From Bacteroidota bacterium (GTDB taxonomy: Bacteria > Bacteroidota > Rhodothermia > Rhodothermales > JAHQVL01): DNA of 60,976 nt. Location of the stretch: assembly GCA_039111535.1 (NCBI GenBank), contig JBCCIM010000014.1:1-60976 (forward strand). The letters are read 5' to 3'. The translations under genes were made by a program, and so were the position numbers. Positions 8,955-18,122 of this stretch are shown here, piece by piece (within the stretch, counting starts at the first letter, position 1; each line of letters begins with the position of its first letter). The notes beneath the pieces are model-generated. The model ran no database searches, had not been told where the DNA came from, and saw only the letters and a list, made by a program, of their open reading frames with translations.

Positions 8955-9644
8955 ATGGGAAAGCGAATTCTTGTTGTTGATGATGAACGCAATGTACGGC
9001 ATATGCTCGATGAGTATTTGCGCGGGCACGGTTATGACGTGCAAACGGCAACCAACGGCCGCGAGGCCCTCATTGCTGCGCGACAGTTTTTTCCCGACCT
9101 TGTTTTGCTGGATGTAATGATGCCCGAGATGGACGGTTTGGAGTTCGTTCGACATTTCCGTCAAGAATCGAATACGCCTGTCATTTTCCTTACTGCCAGA
9201 ATTGAGGAGACAGAAAAAGTGGTGGGACTTGAACTGGGCGGTGATGACTACGTGACTAAGCCTTTTGGGATGCGTGAATTACTTGCAAGGGTCAAGGCCG
9301 TGCTGCGTCGAACATCAAATGCTGTTGTAGAACAAGAGCGGTTTGCGGTAGGGGATGTTGTGCTGGATAAATCGCGCCGGCGGGTAGAAGTGTCTGGTGC
9401 CGAGATTAGACTCACGCCAACTGAATTTATGCTGCTTGCTGTATTAATTGCTCATCCTGGACGCGTATACTCACGCGCGCAATTGCTTGAGCGGCTCCAT
9501 GACATTGCTGTGGAAGGCGTGGAACGGACGGTAGACGTACACATCCGCAACCTGCGTGCTAAAATTGAACCCGACGCCGGTACGCCACGCTATGTGGAAA
9601 CTGTTTTTGGTGCCGGCTACCGTTTTGCTGAACCCACTTCCTAA
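8955..9644 (+). CDS. OmpR/PhoB-family response regulator
   Basis: The product is a two-domain transcription regulator of about 229 residues. The receiver domain begins MGKRILVVDDERN, has the phospho-acceptor aspartate in LLDVMMPEMDG and the conserved lysine in TKPFG. The winged-helix DNA-binding domain shows LTPTEFMLLAVL and ERTVDVHIRNLRAK. The ATG at 8955 is chosen because it starts the receiver fold directly; an upstream in-frame start at 8913 would add 14 unlikely residues. Its probable partner is the convergent histidine kinase at 9684-11114, so the two are not in one operon. Confidence 0.93.
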   Translation: MGKRILVVDDERNVRHMLDEYLRGHGYDVQTATNGREALIAARQFFPDLVLLDVMMPEMDGLEFVRHFRQESNTPVIFLTARIEETEKVVGLELGGDDYVTKPFGMRELLARVKAVLRRTSNAVVEQERFAVGDVVLDKSRRRVEVSGAEIRLTPTEFMLLAVLIAHPGRVYSRAQLLERLHDIAVEGVERTVDVHIRNLRAKIEPDAGTPRYVETVFGAGYRFAEPTS

Positions 9645-9652
9645 CAAACTTG

Positions 9653-9672
9653 AGCCGGCGCATCTACCGGCT
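9653..9672. terminator. Short hairpin between convergent regulator and kinase
   Basis: A 6-bp GC-rich stem (9653-9658 with 9667-9672) lies in the 39-base gap between two convergent genes. It may terminate both; it is weak and lacks a clear T run next to the stem. Confidence 0.35.
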
Positions 9673-9683
9673 GAGCCCTTCTT

Positions 9684-11114
9684 TTAGTTTGCATCATTTG
9701 GTAGTGTCAAGATAAACGTGGTACCTTCTCCTTCGGTCGAAACTACATCGATTGTTCCGCCATGGGCTGCAACGATGGACCGCGAAATGGCAAGCCCAAG
9801 ACCCGTTGATTCCAGGTGGTTCTGCCTGGATTTGTCGGCTTTATAGAACCGTTCAAAGACAAAAGGCAAATCGTCTGCAGGAATTCCTGGCCCCGTGTCA
9901 TGCACGCGGAATGTAGTATGCTGTGACGATTGCGAGATATCGATATTGATCGCGCCTCCGGATGGCACAAAGCGCATGGCATTGCTCACCAGATTTTGAA
10001 GCACCTGCTGAAGACGTCCAGCGTCTGCGTTTATGGAGATAGGATTTGACGGTGCTTCAAGGCTGAGTGCAACGCTGTTGCTCGCAGCCTCGTTTTCAAA
10101 CATGGCGACTACGCTTTGCGCAAAATCAACCGGGTTGGTTTTGGTTTTTACAAGTGGTAGTTCGCCGGCGTCTGCAAGAGAGAGCAGCCGTAAGTCGTCT
10201 ACCAGTCGCTGAAGATGCTGCGCTTCTTCCAGCAGGGTGCCGAGGCGTTCATCGGAAGGCTGGAGGTCACCGTCGCGCATGGCTTCAAGGTAACCCGTGA
10301 GCACGGTTAGCGGGGTGCGCAATTCGTGGGCGATATCTGCTGTCATGTTTTTTCTGACCTGTCGCGCGCGGGATAATTCGTCGTTCATGTGGTTAAACGA
10401 GGCAGTCAGTACCCCAATTTCATCCTGTGAGTGGACCTGGAGTGCTGTAGGATGTTTGCCGGCTGCCACCGCCTTGGACGCTTCCGTGAGCTCTTTGACC
10501 GGTTTCAAACTTGTGCGAGCAAACCAAAAACCCAGCAACAAGGCAATGCTTAATGCGGCAAACAGGGCGTAAATCAATGACGCATCCAAATTGCCCAAAA
10601 GAGACTGTGCTTCTGCGCTAAGCGGGATTTTGGAGCTGGGCAAGAGGATGGCCCCAACCTCCTCACCATCTATAAGCAATGGCATGTATTTGCCCATGTC
10701 TTCGTTAGATAACACTACGCCTTTTCTCCATTGTTGGTTACCAATTATCACCATCCCGGATGCATCGAGCAAGCCAAAATGAAGTGTTGGTCCGGCTTTG
10801 CCCCCATTTCTGCCGCCCGGCGGAGGAGGCGGTGGGCCTTGCTTGCCATCGCGTTTACGCTGCGGTGGTCTGCCACGTCCGCCAGGCTGGGGGCGTGGCT
10901 GGCGAATACGTAAAGATTTCTCGATACCGTTCCAGCTACCTTCTGCCTGATAATGGCTTGTGACATCCGTAATAAACACTTGGAGTGCGTCTTCCTGGAT
11001 GTATTTATCCAATGACGTGCGCGTAGCATCGCGGACAAGCAGCGCAACCAGGATGGCTTGCACAGCAAGTAGAATGGTAAAAGCGAGAACGAGCTTTAGC
11101 GTGAGCGAACGCAT
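9684..11114 (-). CDS. Membrane sensor histidine kinase, BaeS-like
   Basis: The 476-residue kinase has a first transmembrane helix at residues 7-27 and a periplasmic sensor region of about 140 residues. A basic, proline/glycine-rich stretch lies near residues 70-108, including PPPPPPGGRNGG. A second transmembrane helix near 180-200 is followed by HAMP, HisKA with the phospho-histidine in DIAHELRTPLTV, and a HATPase domain with HDTGPGIP and STGLGLAIS. It faces the OmpR-type regulator tail to tail. The Pro-rich charged sensor loop could bind metal, polyanions or envelope proteins; the signal is not evident. Confidence 0.92.
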   Translation of the reverse strand: MRSLTLKLVLAFTILLAVQAILVALLVRDATRTSLDKYIQEDALQVFITDVTSHYQAEGSWNGIEKSLRIRQPRPQPGGRGRPPQRKRDGKQGPPPPPPGGRNGGKAGPTLHFGLLDASGMVIIGNQQWRKGVVLSNEDMGKYMPLLIDGEEVGAILLPSSKIPLSAEAQSLLGNLDASLIYALFAALSIALLLGFWFARTSLKPVKELTEASKAVAAGKHPTALQVHSQDEIGVLTASFNHMNDELSRARQVRKNMTADIAHELRTPLTVLTGYLEAMRDGDLQPSDERLGTLLEEAQHLQRLVDDLRLLSLADAGELPLVKTKTNPVDFAQSVVAMFENEAASNSVALSLEAPSNPISINADAGRLQQVLQNLVSNAMRFVPSGGAINIDISQSSQHTTFRVHDTGPGIPADDLPFVFERFYKADKSRQNHLESTGLGLAISRSIVAAHGGTIDVVSTEGEGTTFILTLPNDAN

Positions 11115-11211
11115 AAAAACGTGGCGGTTACATGTTCAGGTCTGGCGCCAAGGTAAGTTGAAAATGTTTAGATCATGTTCAGAAACCATCAGGACCTTGT
11201 TCAGGTGTTTG

Positions 11212-12162
11212 CTAAACCGACACCACGATTTTACCGGCAACGCCCTGTGAGAGGTGCTGGAAGGCTTTGTCGGCCTGGTCAAACGGGTAAATGGTGTCTA
11301 TGCATGAAGTAATATCCTCGCTTGAGAGCCAGGATGCCAGTTGCGCCAGGTCATTGCTTTTTGGGGTCACGATAACAAATCGACTGGCTTTACTGGAGAA
11401 TAAGCTGCGGATAATACCCGTAGCAAGGCTTACCGAAGGCAAAAGGGTAATGTAGACGCCGCCGCGTTTTAACTGCCGGGTGCATTGGTGGAAAGAGAGG
11501 TTGGAGGCTGCGTCGAAAATGATATCGAATTGTCGATCCATTTCTGCCACCTTTGTTTCTTTGTAGTCAAATACTTCCCGTGCGCCGAGGGCTTTAACCA
11601 TAGCCATATTCTTTTTGCTGCAAGTCCCGAAGACTTGCGCGCCGGCATGGTGTGCAATCTGCACTGCGTACGTACCCACACCGCCTGATGCCCCGTTGAC
11701 GAGCACATCCTGTCCTTTGGTCAGCCGGCCTTTGTCTCGCAAGCCCTGCAGGGCTGTGCTCCCTGTAGTGCCTGCAGCAGCGGCGGCAGCATGTGTGACA
11801 TTGGACGGTTTGGGGGAAACATGCTCTGGTTTGACCGACAGGTAGGCACAGAGGCTACCTTGCTTTGTAGAGCGGGCGTAAGGCAAGAAGCCAAATACAT
11901 CCTGGTCAACTTTTAGGTCACGCACATGTGCACCCTTTTCTTCAATGGTGCCAGAGTAATCAAAGCCAGGGGTGATGGGGAAGTTTTGCGCGTGAAGCAA
12001 ATGGCCGCCTTCTTTGCCGGAGACAAGTTTCAGGTCTGCCGGATTAAGGGCAGCTGCGTGTACACGCACAAGCACTTCATCATCCCCGCACGTTGGTTTT
12101 TGTTGTGTGCCTTGTTTTAAAATACTGAGTGTACCATGGGTAGGGATGGTCCAGGCTTTCAT
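11212..12162 (-). CDS. NAD(P)-dependent zinc-free MDR oxidoreductase (quinone-reductase-like)
   Basis: The protein has about 316 residues and belongs to the medium-chain dehydrogenase/reductase superfamily. It has the N-terminal GroES-like fold with NPADLKLVSG and PGFDYSG. The Rossmann nucleotide loop is VNGASGGVGTYAVQIA. The cysteine/histidine zinc ligands of alcohol dehydrogenases are not seen, which fits quinone oxidoreductase or reticulon-4-interacting-protein-like members. The ATG at 12162 begins MKAWTIP as usual in the family; an upstream start would add only MCF. The substrate cannot be told from sequence. Confidence 0.88.
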   Translation of the reverse strand: MKAWTIPTHGTLSILKQGTQQKPTCGDDEVLVRVHAAALNPADLKLVSGKEGGHLLHAQNFPITPGFDYSGTIEEKGAHVRDLKVDQDVFGFLPYARSTKQGSLCAYLSVKPEHVSPKPSNVTHAAAAAAGTTGSTALQGLRDKGRLTKGQDVLVNGASGGVGTYAVQIAHHAGAQVFGTCSKKNMAMVKALGAREVFDYKETKVAEMDRQFDIIFDAASNLSFHQCTRQLKRGGVYITLLPSVSLATGIIRSLFSSKASRFVIVTPKSNDLAQLASWLSSEDITSCIDTIYPFDQADKAFQHLSQGVAGKIVVSV

Positions 12163-12494
12163 AAAACACACGTGTTAGCGTTCAGGTGGTGAAAATGCTG
12201 GGTAAAGCTAAGGAAGGGCCGGCAAAATGGATATAAAAGCCTACATGTTTTTTTAATGGACCGATTTTTGGCAATTCTATAACGCTATGATTGAGAAGCC
12301 AATTCATTTGCCCGAAAATTTCGCAGGATATGCGTTTTTTTGCCTTTAAGGCGCATTGAGCCGGCTTTTGATCAACCCCCAGCTTGTAAAGTGTGTGTTG
12401 TATAATGCTACACAGACTCCGATTAACGGACAATAAAAAATGATGCCCGCTATCCCTTGAAAGGATATTAAACCTTCAACTAAACGGAGAAGCG
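12163..12494. other. Divergent intergenic region
   Basis: This separates the MDR gene (leftward) from the membrane-protein gene (rightward). A TATAAT at 12401-12406 is an ideal -10 box for the rightward gene, but no good -35 box is placed 16-18 bases upstream. An 83-codon minus-strand frame here looks unlike a protein and is not called. Confidence 0.35.
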
Positions 12495-14063
12495 ATGTAC
12501 GAATCACTACAACAAATACTTGTAGAGAAGGGCCCATTTTTAGTAAACCTGCTTGGTGCACTGGCCATTTTGCTGGTCGGCTACCTTGTCGCAAAATTCC
12601 TGGGCCGCATGGCTCGAAAAGGATCAGCGCGTACAGGGTTGAGCACAAAGCTTTCAGCCGCGTTTGCGGACGATGACGGGCAACAGCCCGATGTCGGTCC
12701 CTATATCTCCCAAGGGGTGTTTTACCTTGTGATGGTATTTGTGCTGGTCGCATTTTTACAAACGCTGGGGCTTACGTTTGTTACGGAACCACTAAATGGA
12801 TTCCTCACCCAGGTATTCGAATTCCTTCCACAGCTCCTTGCGGCTGGCGCGTTAGCAGTTGTTGCATATGTTGTTGCGCGTTTACTGAAAGGCCTTACGC
12901 AACGCGGGCTCGAAGCAGCTAACCTGGATGAAAAAATCAAGCAAGGAGCTGATACGTCGTACGAGGGTGCTGGCATTGCTACCACAGGCGCAACAGCCGT
13001 GTATTACCTGGTGTTGCTGCTGTTTCTGCCAGCAATTCTTGGCGCATTACAATTGCAAGGCATCCTGAGTCCCATCGAAGGGATGCTGAGCGAGGCGATG
13101 AGCTTCCTGCCGAACCTTGTTGCTGCCGGGCTGATTTTTGGCATCGGTTATTTTGTAGCACGTTTGGTGCGCCAGATTGTGTCGAATCTGCTTGCTGCCG
13201 TCGGCACAGATCGTCTGGCAGAACGTGTAGGATTGCACAGCGTCCTTGGAAAGCAGCGCCTGTCTCAGACGCTCGGTACCATTGTATATGTACTCATGCT
13301 CGTGCCTGTGCTGATTTCTGCACTCAATGCACTTAGTCTGGAGGCCGTTACTGCGCCGGCCAGTCGTATGCTCGACATGATGCTTGCTGTTATCCCACAA
13401 TTGTTTGGTGCAGCTGTCGTGCTGGGTATTGCCTTTGTTATAGGTAAGCTAGTTGCCGGGCTGGTAACAAGTTTGCTTGCCGGGATCGGCTTCAACCAGT
13501 TATTTGCGACGCTGGGTATACGTGCAAGTGCCGCCAGCAATGGACAAGCCGTTGAAGCTGAGGACCGGAAGTTACCAGCCGATATAGCAGGTTCGCTGGT
13601 ATTGGTTGGAGTTATGCTCTTTGCCGCCATTGAAGCAGCTAACCTGGTAGGCTTTACCTCCCTTTCTGCAGTATTCACCCAGGTGATGGGCTTTGCCGGC
13701 CAGGTATTGCTGGGTCTTGTGATCTTTGCACTGGGCCTGTATCTCTCCAATATTGCCGGCAACGCAATCAAGCATAGCAACATTGCGCAGGGCAATATGC
13801 TGGCACTCGTTGCACGCACAGCTATCCTTGTGTTTGTGGGTGCGATTGCACTCGGACAGATGGGGCTCGCAAACTCGATCATCAATCTTGCCTTTGGATT
13901 GACGTTGGGTGCCATTGCCATTGCAGCTGCGATTGCATTTGGGTTTGGCGGCCGGGATGTGGCTAAAGCCCAGTTGGAGCAGTTCTTTGCTTCGCGCGAT
14001 GGCGAAGCGCCGAATGCCACTAAAAAGGGAGTAGGAAAAGCAGCGTTTCAGGAAGTTGGGTAG
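12495..14063 (+). CDS. Mechanosensitive-channel-like membrane protein built of five TM repeats
   Basis: This 522-residue integral membrane protein matches the conserved-TM-helix (CmpX-like) family of MscS-related proteins. The same helix unit recurs five times, at about residues 14-40, 109-135, 202-228, 295-322 and 397-425. Each unit is a hydrophobic run that ends in a G-Y/A-x-V-A-R/K-type turn, for example LVGYLVAKFLGRM and IGYFVARLVRQI. Extra hydrophobic helices lie between them. No cytoplasmic MscS beta domain follows; the protein ends in a short charged tail. It is probably an osmotic or membrane-stress channel or scaffold. A hairpin follows the stop. Confidence 0.8.
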   Translation: MYESLQQILVEKGPFLVNLLGALAILLVGYLVAKFLGRMARKGSARTGLSTKLSAAFADDDGQQPDVGPYISQGVFYLVMVFVLVAFLQTLGLTFVTEPLNGFLTQVFEFLPQLLAAGALAVVAYVVARLLKGLTQRGLEAANLDEKIKQGADTSYEGAGIATTGATAVYYLVLLLFLPAILGALQLQGILSPIEGMLSEAMSFLPNLVAAGLIFGIGYFVARLVRQIVSNLLAAVGTDRLAERVGLHSVLGKQRLSQTLGTIVYVLMLVPVLISALNALSLEAVTAPASRMLDMMLAVIPQLFGAAVVLGIAFVIGKLVAGLVTSLLAGIGFNQLFATLGIRASAASNGQAVEAEDRKLPADIAGSLVLVGVMLFAAIEAANLVGFTSLSAVFTQVMGFAGQVLLGLVIFALGLYLSNIAGNAIKHSNIAQGNMLALVARTAILVFVGAIALGQMGLANSIINLAFGLTLGAIAIAAAIAFGFGGRDVAKAQLEQFFASRDGEAPNATKKGVGKAAFQEVG

Positions 14064-14065
14064 TA

Positions 14066-14101
14066 GAAATTTTCGGGGAGGGGGCACCCTCCCCGAATTT
14101 C
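14066..14101 (+). terminator. Hairpin after the TM-repeat gene
   Basis: An 11-bp GC-rich stem (14072-14082 with 14087-14097) has a 4-base loop, with further A/T pairs outside a 2-base bulge. It starts 3 bases after the stop codon. Confidence 0.75.
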
Positions 14102-14339
14102 TATAGCAATACTTACTACCATAATGTATGCGCTTTTGGAATGCGGAATTACGGTGTTTTTTACCACAGGATTACCTTTGAGAAGCCATTTGTCACATTC
14201 TCGCCACATATTTGCGGTATAAGCGGAACGAGTTGATGATGGTTGAGCGGTAATACTTGCGTAAAATATGTACTGACGCCTGCGTCTTGTATAGCCAGGC
14301 GCCTAAGTACATTCCAAGTAACAAATTACAACCAGACAG

Positions 14340-14591
14340 ATGGACAACACAACGCGCCATATGGATGATGAACCTGTAACGGAGAAGACCGTCAGTCGAC
14401 GTGCTTTGCTTCGTGCCGGTTGGGTGATTCCAGTAATCGCGGCCACACCACTCTTGAATACGGCTTCAGCCATGAGTACGGTGAATTGCGATGCCCTGTT
14501 GGAACGCCGTAACATGCACCGTAAAAATGGCGATCGCGATTCATACAATGACATTCAGGCAAAACTAGATGCCAACGGCTGTCCTTGCTAG
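14340..14591 (+). CDS. Small Tat-signal protein of unknown function
   Basis: The frame encodes 83 residues. The N-terminus has a twin-arginine-like motif, VSRRALLRAGW (residues 18-28), then a hydrophobic run and a likely cleavage site after ASA near residue 44. That leaves a mature peptide of about 40 residues that is highly charged and has three cysteines, two in the terminal CPC. Export in a folded state would fit a metal- or cofactor-binding peptide, but no family is recognised. The gene stands alone, 240 bases after a terminator. Base composition matches its neighbours. Confidence 0.65.
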   Translation: MDNTTRHMDDEPVTEKTVSRRALLRAGWVIPVIAATPLLNTASAMSTVNCDALLERRNMHRKNGDRDSYNDIQAKLDANGCPC

Positions 14592-14846
14592 GAAGTAAGA
14601 GCCGCCTTTTGTTGCAATGTACTTAATGCTTGCACCCGGTGTCTGGCAGTAACTCCTGATGATGCCAGAACAGGTGCCCACAAAACATGTTGATGCCACG
14701 CCCGTGAATGACGCACGACCCTGCCACGATCTATCGCCGGCTGGATTTGAAATGCGCCAAATGTACTGGTGTGGCGTCTCTGTTTGTTCGTTTATTGTTG
14801 GTATACACCACCACTTCACTCTTGCATCGTTAGATTTTAGGTAAAT

Positions 14847-15257
14847 ATGGGACAGCAGCAGCTTCTCCTACTTGTGATGGGGATTATTATTGTAGGGTTT
14901 TCGGTGATGGCAGGTGTGCAGATTGTCGAAAAGAACTTTCGACAGCACAATGCAGATATGCTGATTGATCGAGGGCTTATGATAGCCCAATCAGCCTTGG
15001 CCTGGAAAGCACAGGCCGACCCTTTTGAGGGCGGCAATGCTTCTTATTCGGGGCTTGAAAATGCTGGCTTCAAAAAACTCTTCCTCGGTGAAGAAACTGA
15101 AAACGGTATTTTCAAAATTTCTATGGCCCAGGGCGACTCACTCGAACTGGTTGCCGTTAGCAAACGATTCCCCGAGGTGGGAATACGGGTCAACGTATCT
15201 GATCAGGAGATTTACCGAACCACCGTCCGCTACGACGGATCGATTACCCTGGATTAA
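14847..15257 (+). CDS. Pilin-like single-pass membrane protein
   Basis: The 136-residue product starts with MGQQQ and a 20-residue hydrophobic helix containing LLLLVMGIIIVGFSVMAG. A helical segment and a beta-rich C-terminal part follow. The layout resembles type IV pilins/pseudopilins, with helix plus globular head. The classical prepilin peptidase site (G-F-x4-E) is absent, so it may be a minor pilin relative or a membrane-tethered periplasmic protein. The convergent neighbour, ilvD, ends only 5 bases away. Confidence 0.65.
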   Translation: MGQQQLLLLVMGIIIVGFSVMAGVQIVEKNFRQHNADMLIDRGLMIAQSALAWKAQADPFEGGNASYSGLENAGFKKLFLGEETENGIFKISMAQGDSLELVAVSKRFPEVGIRVNVSDQEIYRTTVRYDGSITLD

Positions 15258-15262
15258 ACCCA

Positions 15263-16942
15263 CTAGCCATCTGTAACGCATCCCTCGGATGCATTGCTGA
15301 CATTTTTAATATACTTGTACAGCGTTCCCCTAGTTGATTTAAATGGCGGGGCAACCCATCCAGCGCGGCGTTGTGCAAAGGTGTTTTCGTCAACATCAAC
15401 CCGTATGCTTTTCGCAGCAGCATCAATTTTTACGTGGTCTCCATTCTCTATAAAGGCAATAGGACCGCCTTCCTGGGCTTCAGGTACTACATGGCCAATG
15501 ATGAAGCCGTGGCTGCCGCCACTAAACCTGCCATCGGTAATGAGTGCAACGTCGTTGCCCATGCCGGCGCCCATTAACGCAGATGTTGGCGTTAGCATTT
15601 CAGGCATACCTGGTCCGCCTTTAGGGCCTTCAAAGCGAATGATTACCACTTCTCCCGGCTGAATTTCACCCGCTTCGAGTCCTGCAAGCATATCTTCTTC
15701 TGAATCATATACGCGGGCCGGCCCTTCGAAAAACAACCCTTCTTTGCCTGTGATTTTTGCAACACAACCCTGCGGCGCAAGGTTGCCTTTCAGGATATAA
15801 ATGTGGCCGTCGGATTTAATGGGGTTGTCAAAATCTCGGATGATAGTTTGGGATGCTGGCAGGGCGTCACACGCCGCCAGGTTTTCAGCCAGTGTCTTTC
15901 CGGTTACCGTAAGCTCATCAGCATGTAGCAGGTTGTGCGCCATCAGGTGCTTCATCACAGCTGGTACGCCGCCGATGTTGCACAATTCTTCCATCGAAAA
16001 CCTGCCACTTGGCTTCATGTCTGCCAGCAGGGGTGTGCTGCCTGAGATCTCCTGGAAGTCGTCGATAGAGAACGGAATGTCGAATGCGTGCGCAATGGCG
16101 AGCATATGCAAAACTGCATTGGTAGAACCGCCAAGTGACACAAGTACGCGTATTGCATTTTCGATAGAAGCACGCGTTACAATTTTGCGCGGCGTGAGGC
16201 CTTTTTCTAACAAGACGCGAATGGCCTGTCCTGCTTGCTGACACTCGTCCATTTTGCGCGGATCAGTTGCCGGGAGGCTTGAACTGTAAGGAAGAGATAG
16301 ACCCATGGCTTCAATGGCCGAGGCCATGGTGTTTGCCGTGTACATTCCGCCGCAGGCGCCAGGGCCAGGGCAAGATTTGCGCACAATGTGCTGGCGTTCC
16401 TCGTCATCAATTTTGCCGGCAACATAAGCGCCGTAACTTTGAAACGCGCTCACAATATCAAGTTGCTGTCCATCTTTGGTACAACCGGGGCGGATGGTGC
16501 CGCCATAAACCATCAAGGCAGGGCGATCAAGCCGGCCCATCGCCATAACGCACCCCGGCATGTTTTTGTCACAACCGGGGAGGGTTATCAAGCCATCGTA
16601 CCACTGGCCACCCATGATGGTCTCGATAGAATCTGCAATCAGATCGCGCGATTGCAAGCTGTACGACATCCCATCTGTACCCATCGAAATGCCATCGGAC
16701 ACACCAACTGTGTTAAACCGCATGCCTACCAGGTCAGCCGCCTCCACGCCTGCTTTTACCTGCGTTGCCAGGTCAAGCAAATGCATGTTGCAAGGATTGC
16801 CTTCATACCAAACCGACCCGATGCCAACCTGCGCTTTGTCCATGTCGGACTCGCTCATGCCCGTTGCATATAACATGGCTTGAGAGGCGCCCTGGGATTT
16901 CGGTTGGGTAATGCGTTTGCTGTGTTTGTTAAGTTCAGCCAT
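15263..16942 (-). CDS. ilvD: Dihydroxy-acid dehydratase
   Basis: IlvD removes water from dihydroxy acids in valine and isoleucine synthesis. The 559-residue length is typical. Iron-sulfur and metal residues are visible in [20 protein letters not shown] and [16 protein letters not shown]. The substrate-end motif [12 protein letters not shown] lies near residue 475. The gene lies 26 kb away from ilvBNC, to which it belongs in the pathway, and on the other strand, so it must be regulated separately. The start ATG at 16942 gives the expected N-terminus. Confidence 0.97.
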   Translation of the reverse strand: MAELNKHSKRITQPKSQGASQAMLYATGMSESDMDKAQVGIGSVWYEGNPCNMHLLDLATQVKAGVEAADLVGMRFNTVGVSDGISMGTDGMSYSLQSRDLIADSIETIMGGQWYDGLITLPGCDKNMPGCVMAMGRLDRPALMVYGGTIRPGCTKDGQQLDIVSAFQSYGAYVAGKIDDEERQHIVRKSCPGPGACGGMYTANTMASAIEAMGLSLPYSSSLPATDPRKMDECQQAGQAIRVLLEKGLTPRKIVTRASIENAIRVLVSLGGSTNAVLHMLAIAHAFDIPFSIDDFQEISGSTPLLADMKPSGRFSMEELCNIGGVPAVMKHLMAHNLLHADELTVTGKTLAENLAACDALPASQTIIRDFDNPIKSDGHIYILKGNLAPQGCVAKITGKEGLFFEGPARVYDSEEDMLAGLEAGEIQPGEVVIIRFEGPKGGPGMPEMLTPTSALMGAGMGNDVALITDGRFSGGSHGFIIGHVVPEAQEGGPIAFIENGDHVKIDAAAKSIRVDVDENTFAQRRAGWVAPPFKSTRGTLYKYIKNVSNASEGCVTDG

Positions 16943-17037
16943 GGGTGCTCAGATAACAGGTTTTTGATTTGGGAGCCGAAAGATAAGAACTATCTACATG
17001 GCATAACTGCGCTATTTTGCAAAGAATTTTTATATTC

Positions 17038-18102
17038 ATGAAGACATCCACCCACTGTCAGAAAATCATGAAGCAACCTGTACTCTTTTTGATGCTTGCT
17101 GTTGTCGCAGTAGCATGTAATACGCCGGCGCCCGAAAACGAGGCAGCGCCCGCTTATCTTGAATCACGATCTGGCGCTGTTGAGCGAATAGATCCTGCAC
17201 TGGATGCCCTCATTGATGTTGATGCGCCGTTGGAAGTGCTGGCTGAAGGCTTTGAGTGGAGCGAGGGGCCCGTCTGGGTTGCTGCTGAAAACCACGTCTT
17301 ATTTACCGACATCCCACGAAATACCATCTACCAATGGAGTGAAGATGAGGGACTCAACGTTTTTTTGCGGCCGGCGGGGTACAACCGGGACGATCCGCAG
17401 GGCAAAGAACTTGGTGCAAACGGACTGTTAATCGATAGCGAAGGCCGGCTTGTTATGTGCAACCACGGATTCCGTGCAGTAACCCGCCTTGATCCCTTCA
17501 ACCATACACACACTGTCCTCGCCGATTCACACGATGGGAAGCGCCTGAATAGCCCCAACGACGGCGTCTTTAAATCAAATGGCGCCCTGTATTTTACAGA
17601 TCCCTCATACGGACTGGAAGGCATCAACAACAGCCCACATAAAGAGCAGCCGCACAATGGGGTTTACAGACTGGATGAAACCGGAGAGGTAACCCTGCTG
17701 ACAACGCAGATGACCAATCCTAATGGTATCGGGTTTTCGCCGGATGAATCCGTTCTTTATGTGGCGCAATCGGATTATGAAACCCCTGTGCTGCGTGCAT
17801 TTGATGTGCAGGATGATGGTACGCTGGCAGAAGGCCGGCTCTTTTATGATGCAGCGCCACAGCGGGATGCCGGCGGCAAAGGATTGCCAGATGGTCTTGC
17901 TGTTGATCAGGCAGGAAATGTATTTGCAACAGGGCCGGGTGGCGTCCTGATCATCAACCCTGAAGGTAAATTGCTGGGAACGATCCAAACCGGGGAAGCC
18001 ACGGCAAACTGTGCTTTTGGTGATGATGGCCGTACGTTGTACATCACAGCAGACATGTACCTGATGCGAATCCGACTCAAAACCAAAGGCCTTGGCTTTT
18101 AA
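17038..18102 (+). CDS. SMP-30/gluconolactonase-family lipoprotein
   Basis: This is a six-bladed propeller of the SMP-30/gluconolaconase/LRE family, about 354 residues. Signs are EGPVWVAAENHVLFTDIP, NDGVFKSNGALYFTDPSYG, PNGIGFSPDESVLYVAQSD and GLPDGLAVDQAGNVFATGPG, which carry the metal-site Glu, Asn and Asp. It has a lipoprotein signal, VVAVAC, so the enzyme would act in the periplasm on sugar lactones. The start could be 17038 or 17068; both are ATG, and the second gives a more standard signal length. It heads a likely four-gene run with the next three genes. Confidence 0.88.
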   Translation: MKTSTHCQKIMKQPVLFLMLAVVAVACNTPAPENEAAPAYLESRSGAVERIDPALDALIDVDAPLEVLAEGFEWSEGPVWVAAENHVLFTDIPRNTIYQWSEDEGLNVFLRPAGYNRDDPQGKELGANGLLIDSEGRLVMCNHGFRAVTRLDPFNHTHTVLADSHDGKRLNSPNDGVFKSNGALYFTDPSYGLEGINNSPHKEQPHNGVYRLDETGEVTLLTTQMTNPNGIGFSPDESVLYVAQSDYETPVLRAFDVQDDGTLAEGRLFYDAAPQRDAGGKGLPDGLAVDQAGNVFATGPGGVLIINPEGKLLGTIQTGEATANCAFGDDGRTLYITADMYLMRIRLKTKGLGF

Positions 18103-18122
18103 TCGTAAACAATGATCAAGTT

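Noticed and set aside
12182-12433. 83-codon minus-strand frame between the MDR gene and the TM-repeat gene
   Set aside because: No ribosome site, no family features and poor protein-like composition; a -10-like box falls inside it.
14659-14844. 61-codon plus-strand frame between the Tat peptide and the pilin-like gene
   Set aside because: High His/Cys/Trp content without pattern and no start context; not supported as a gene.
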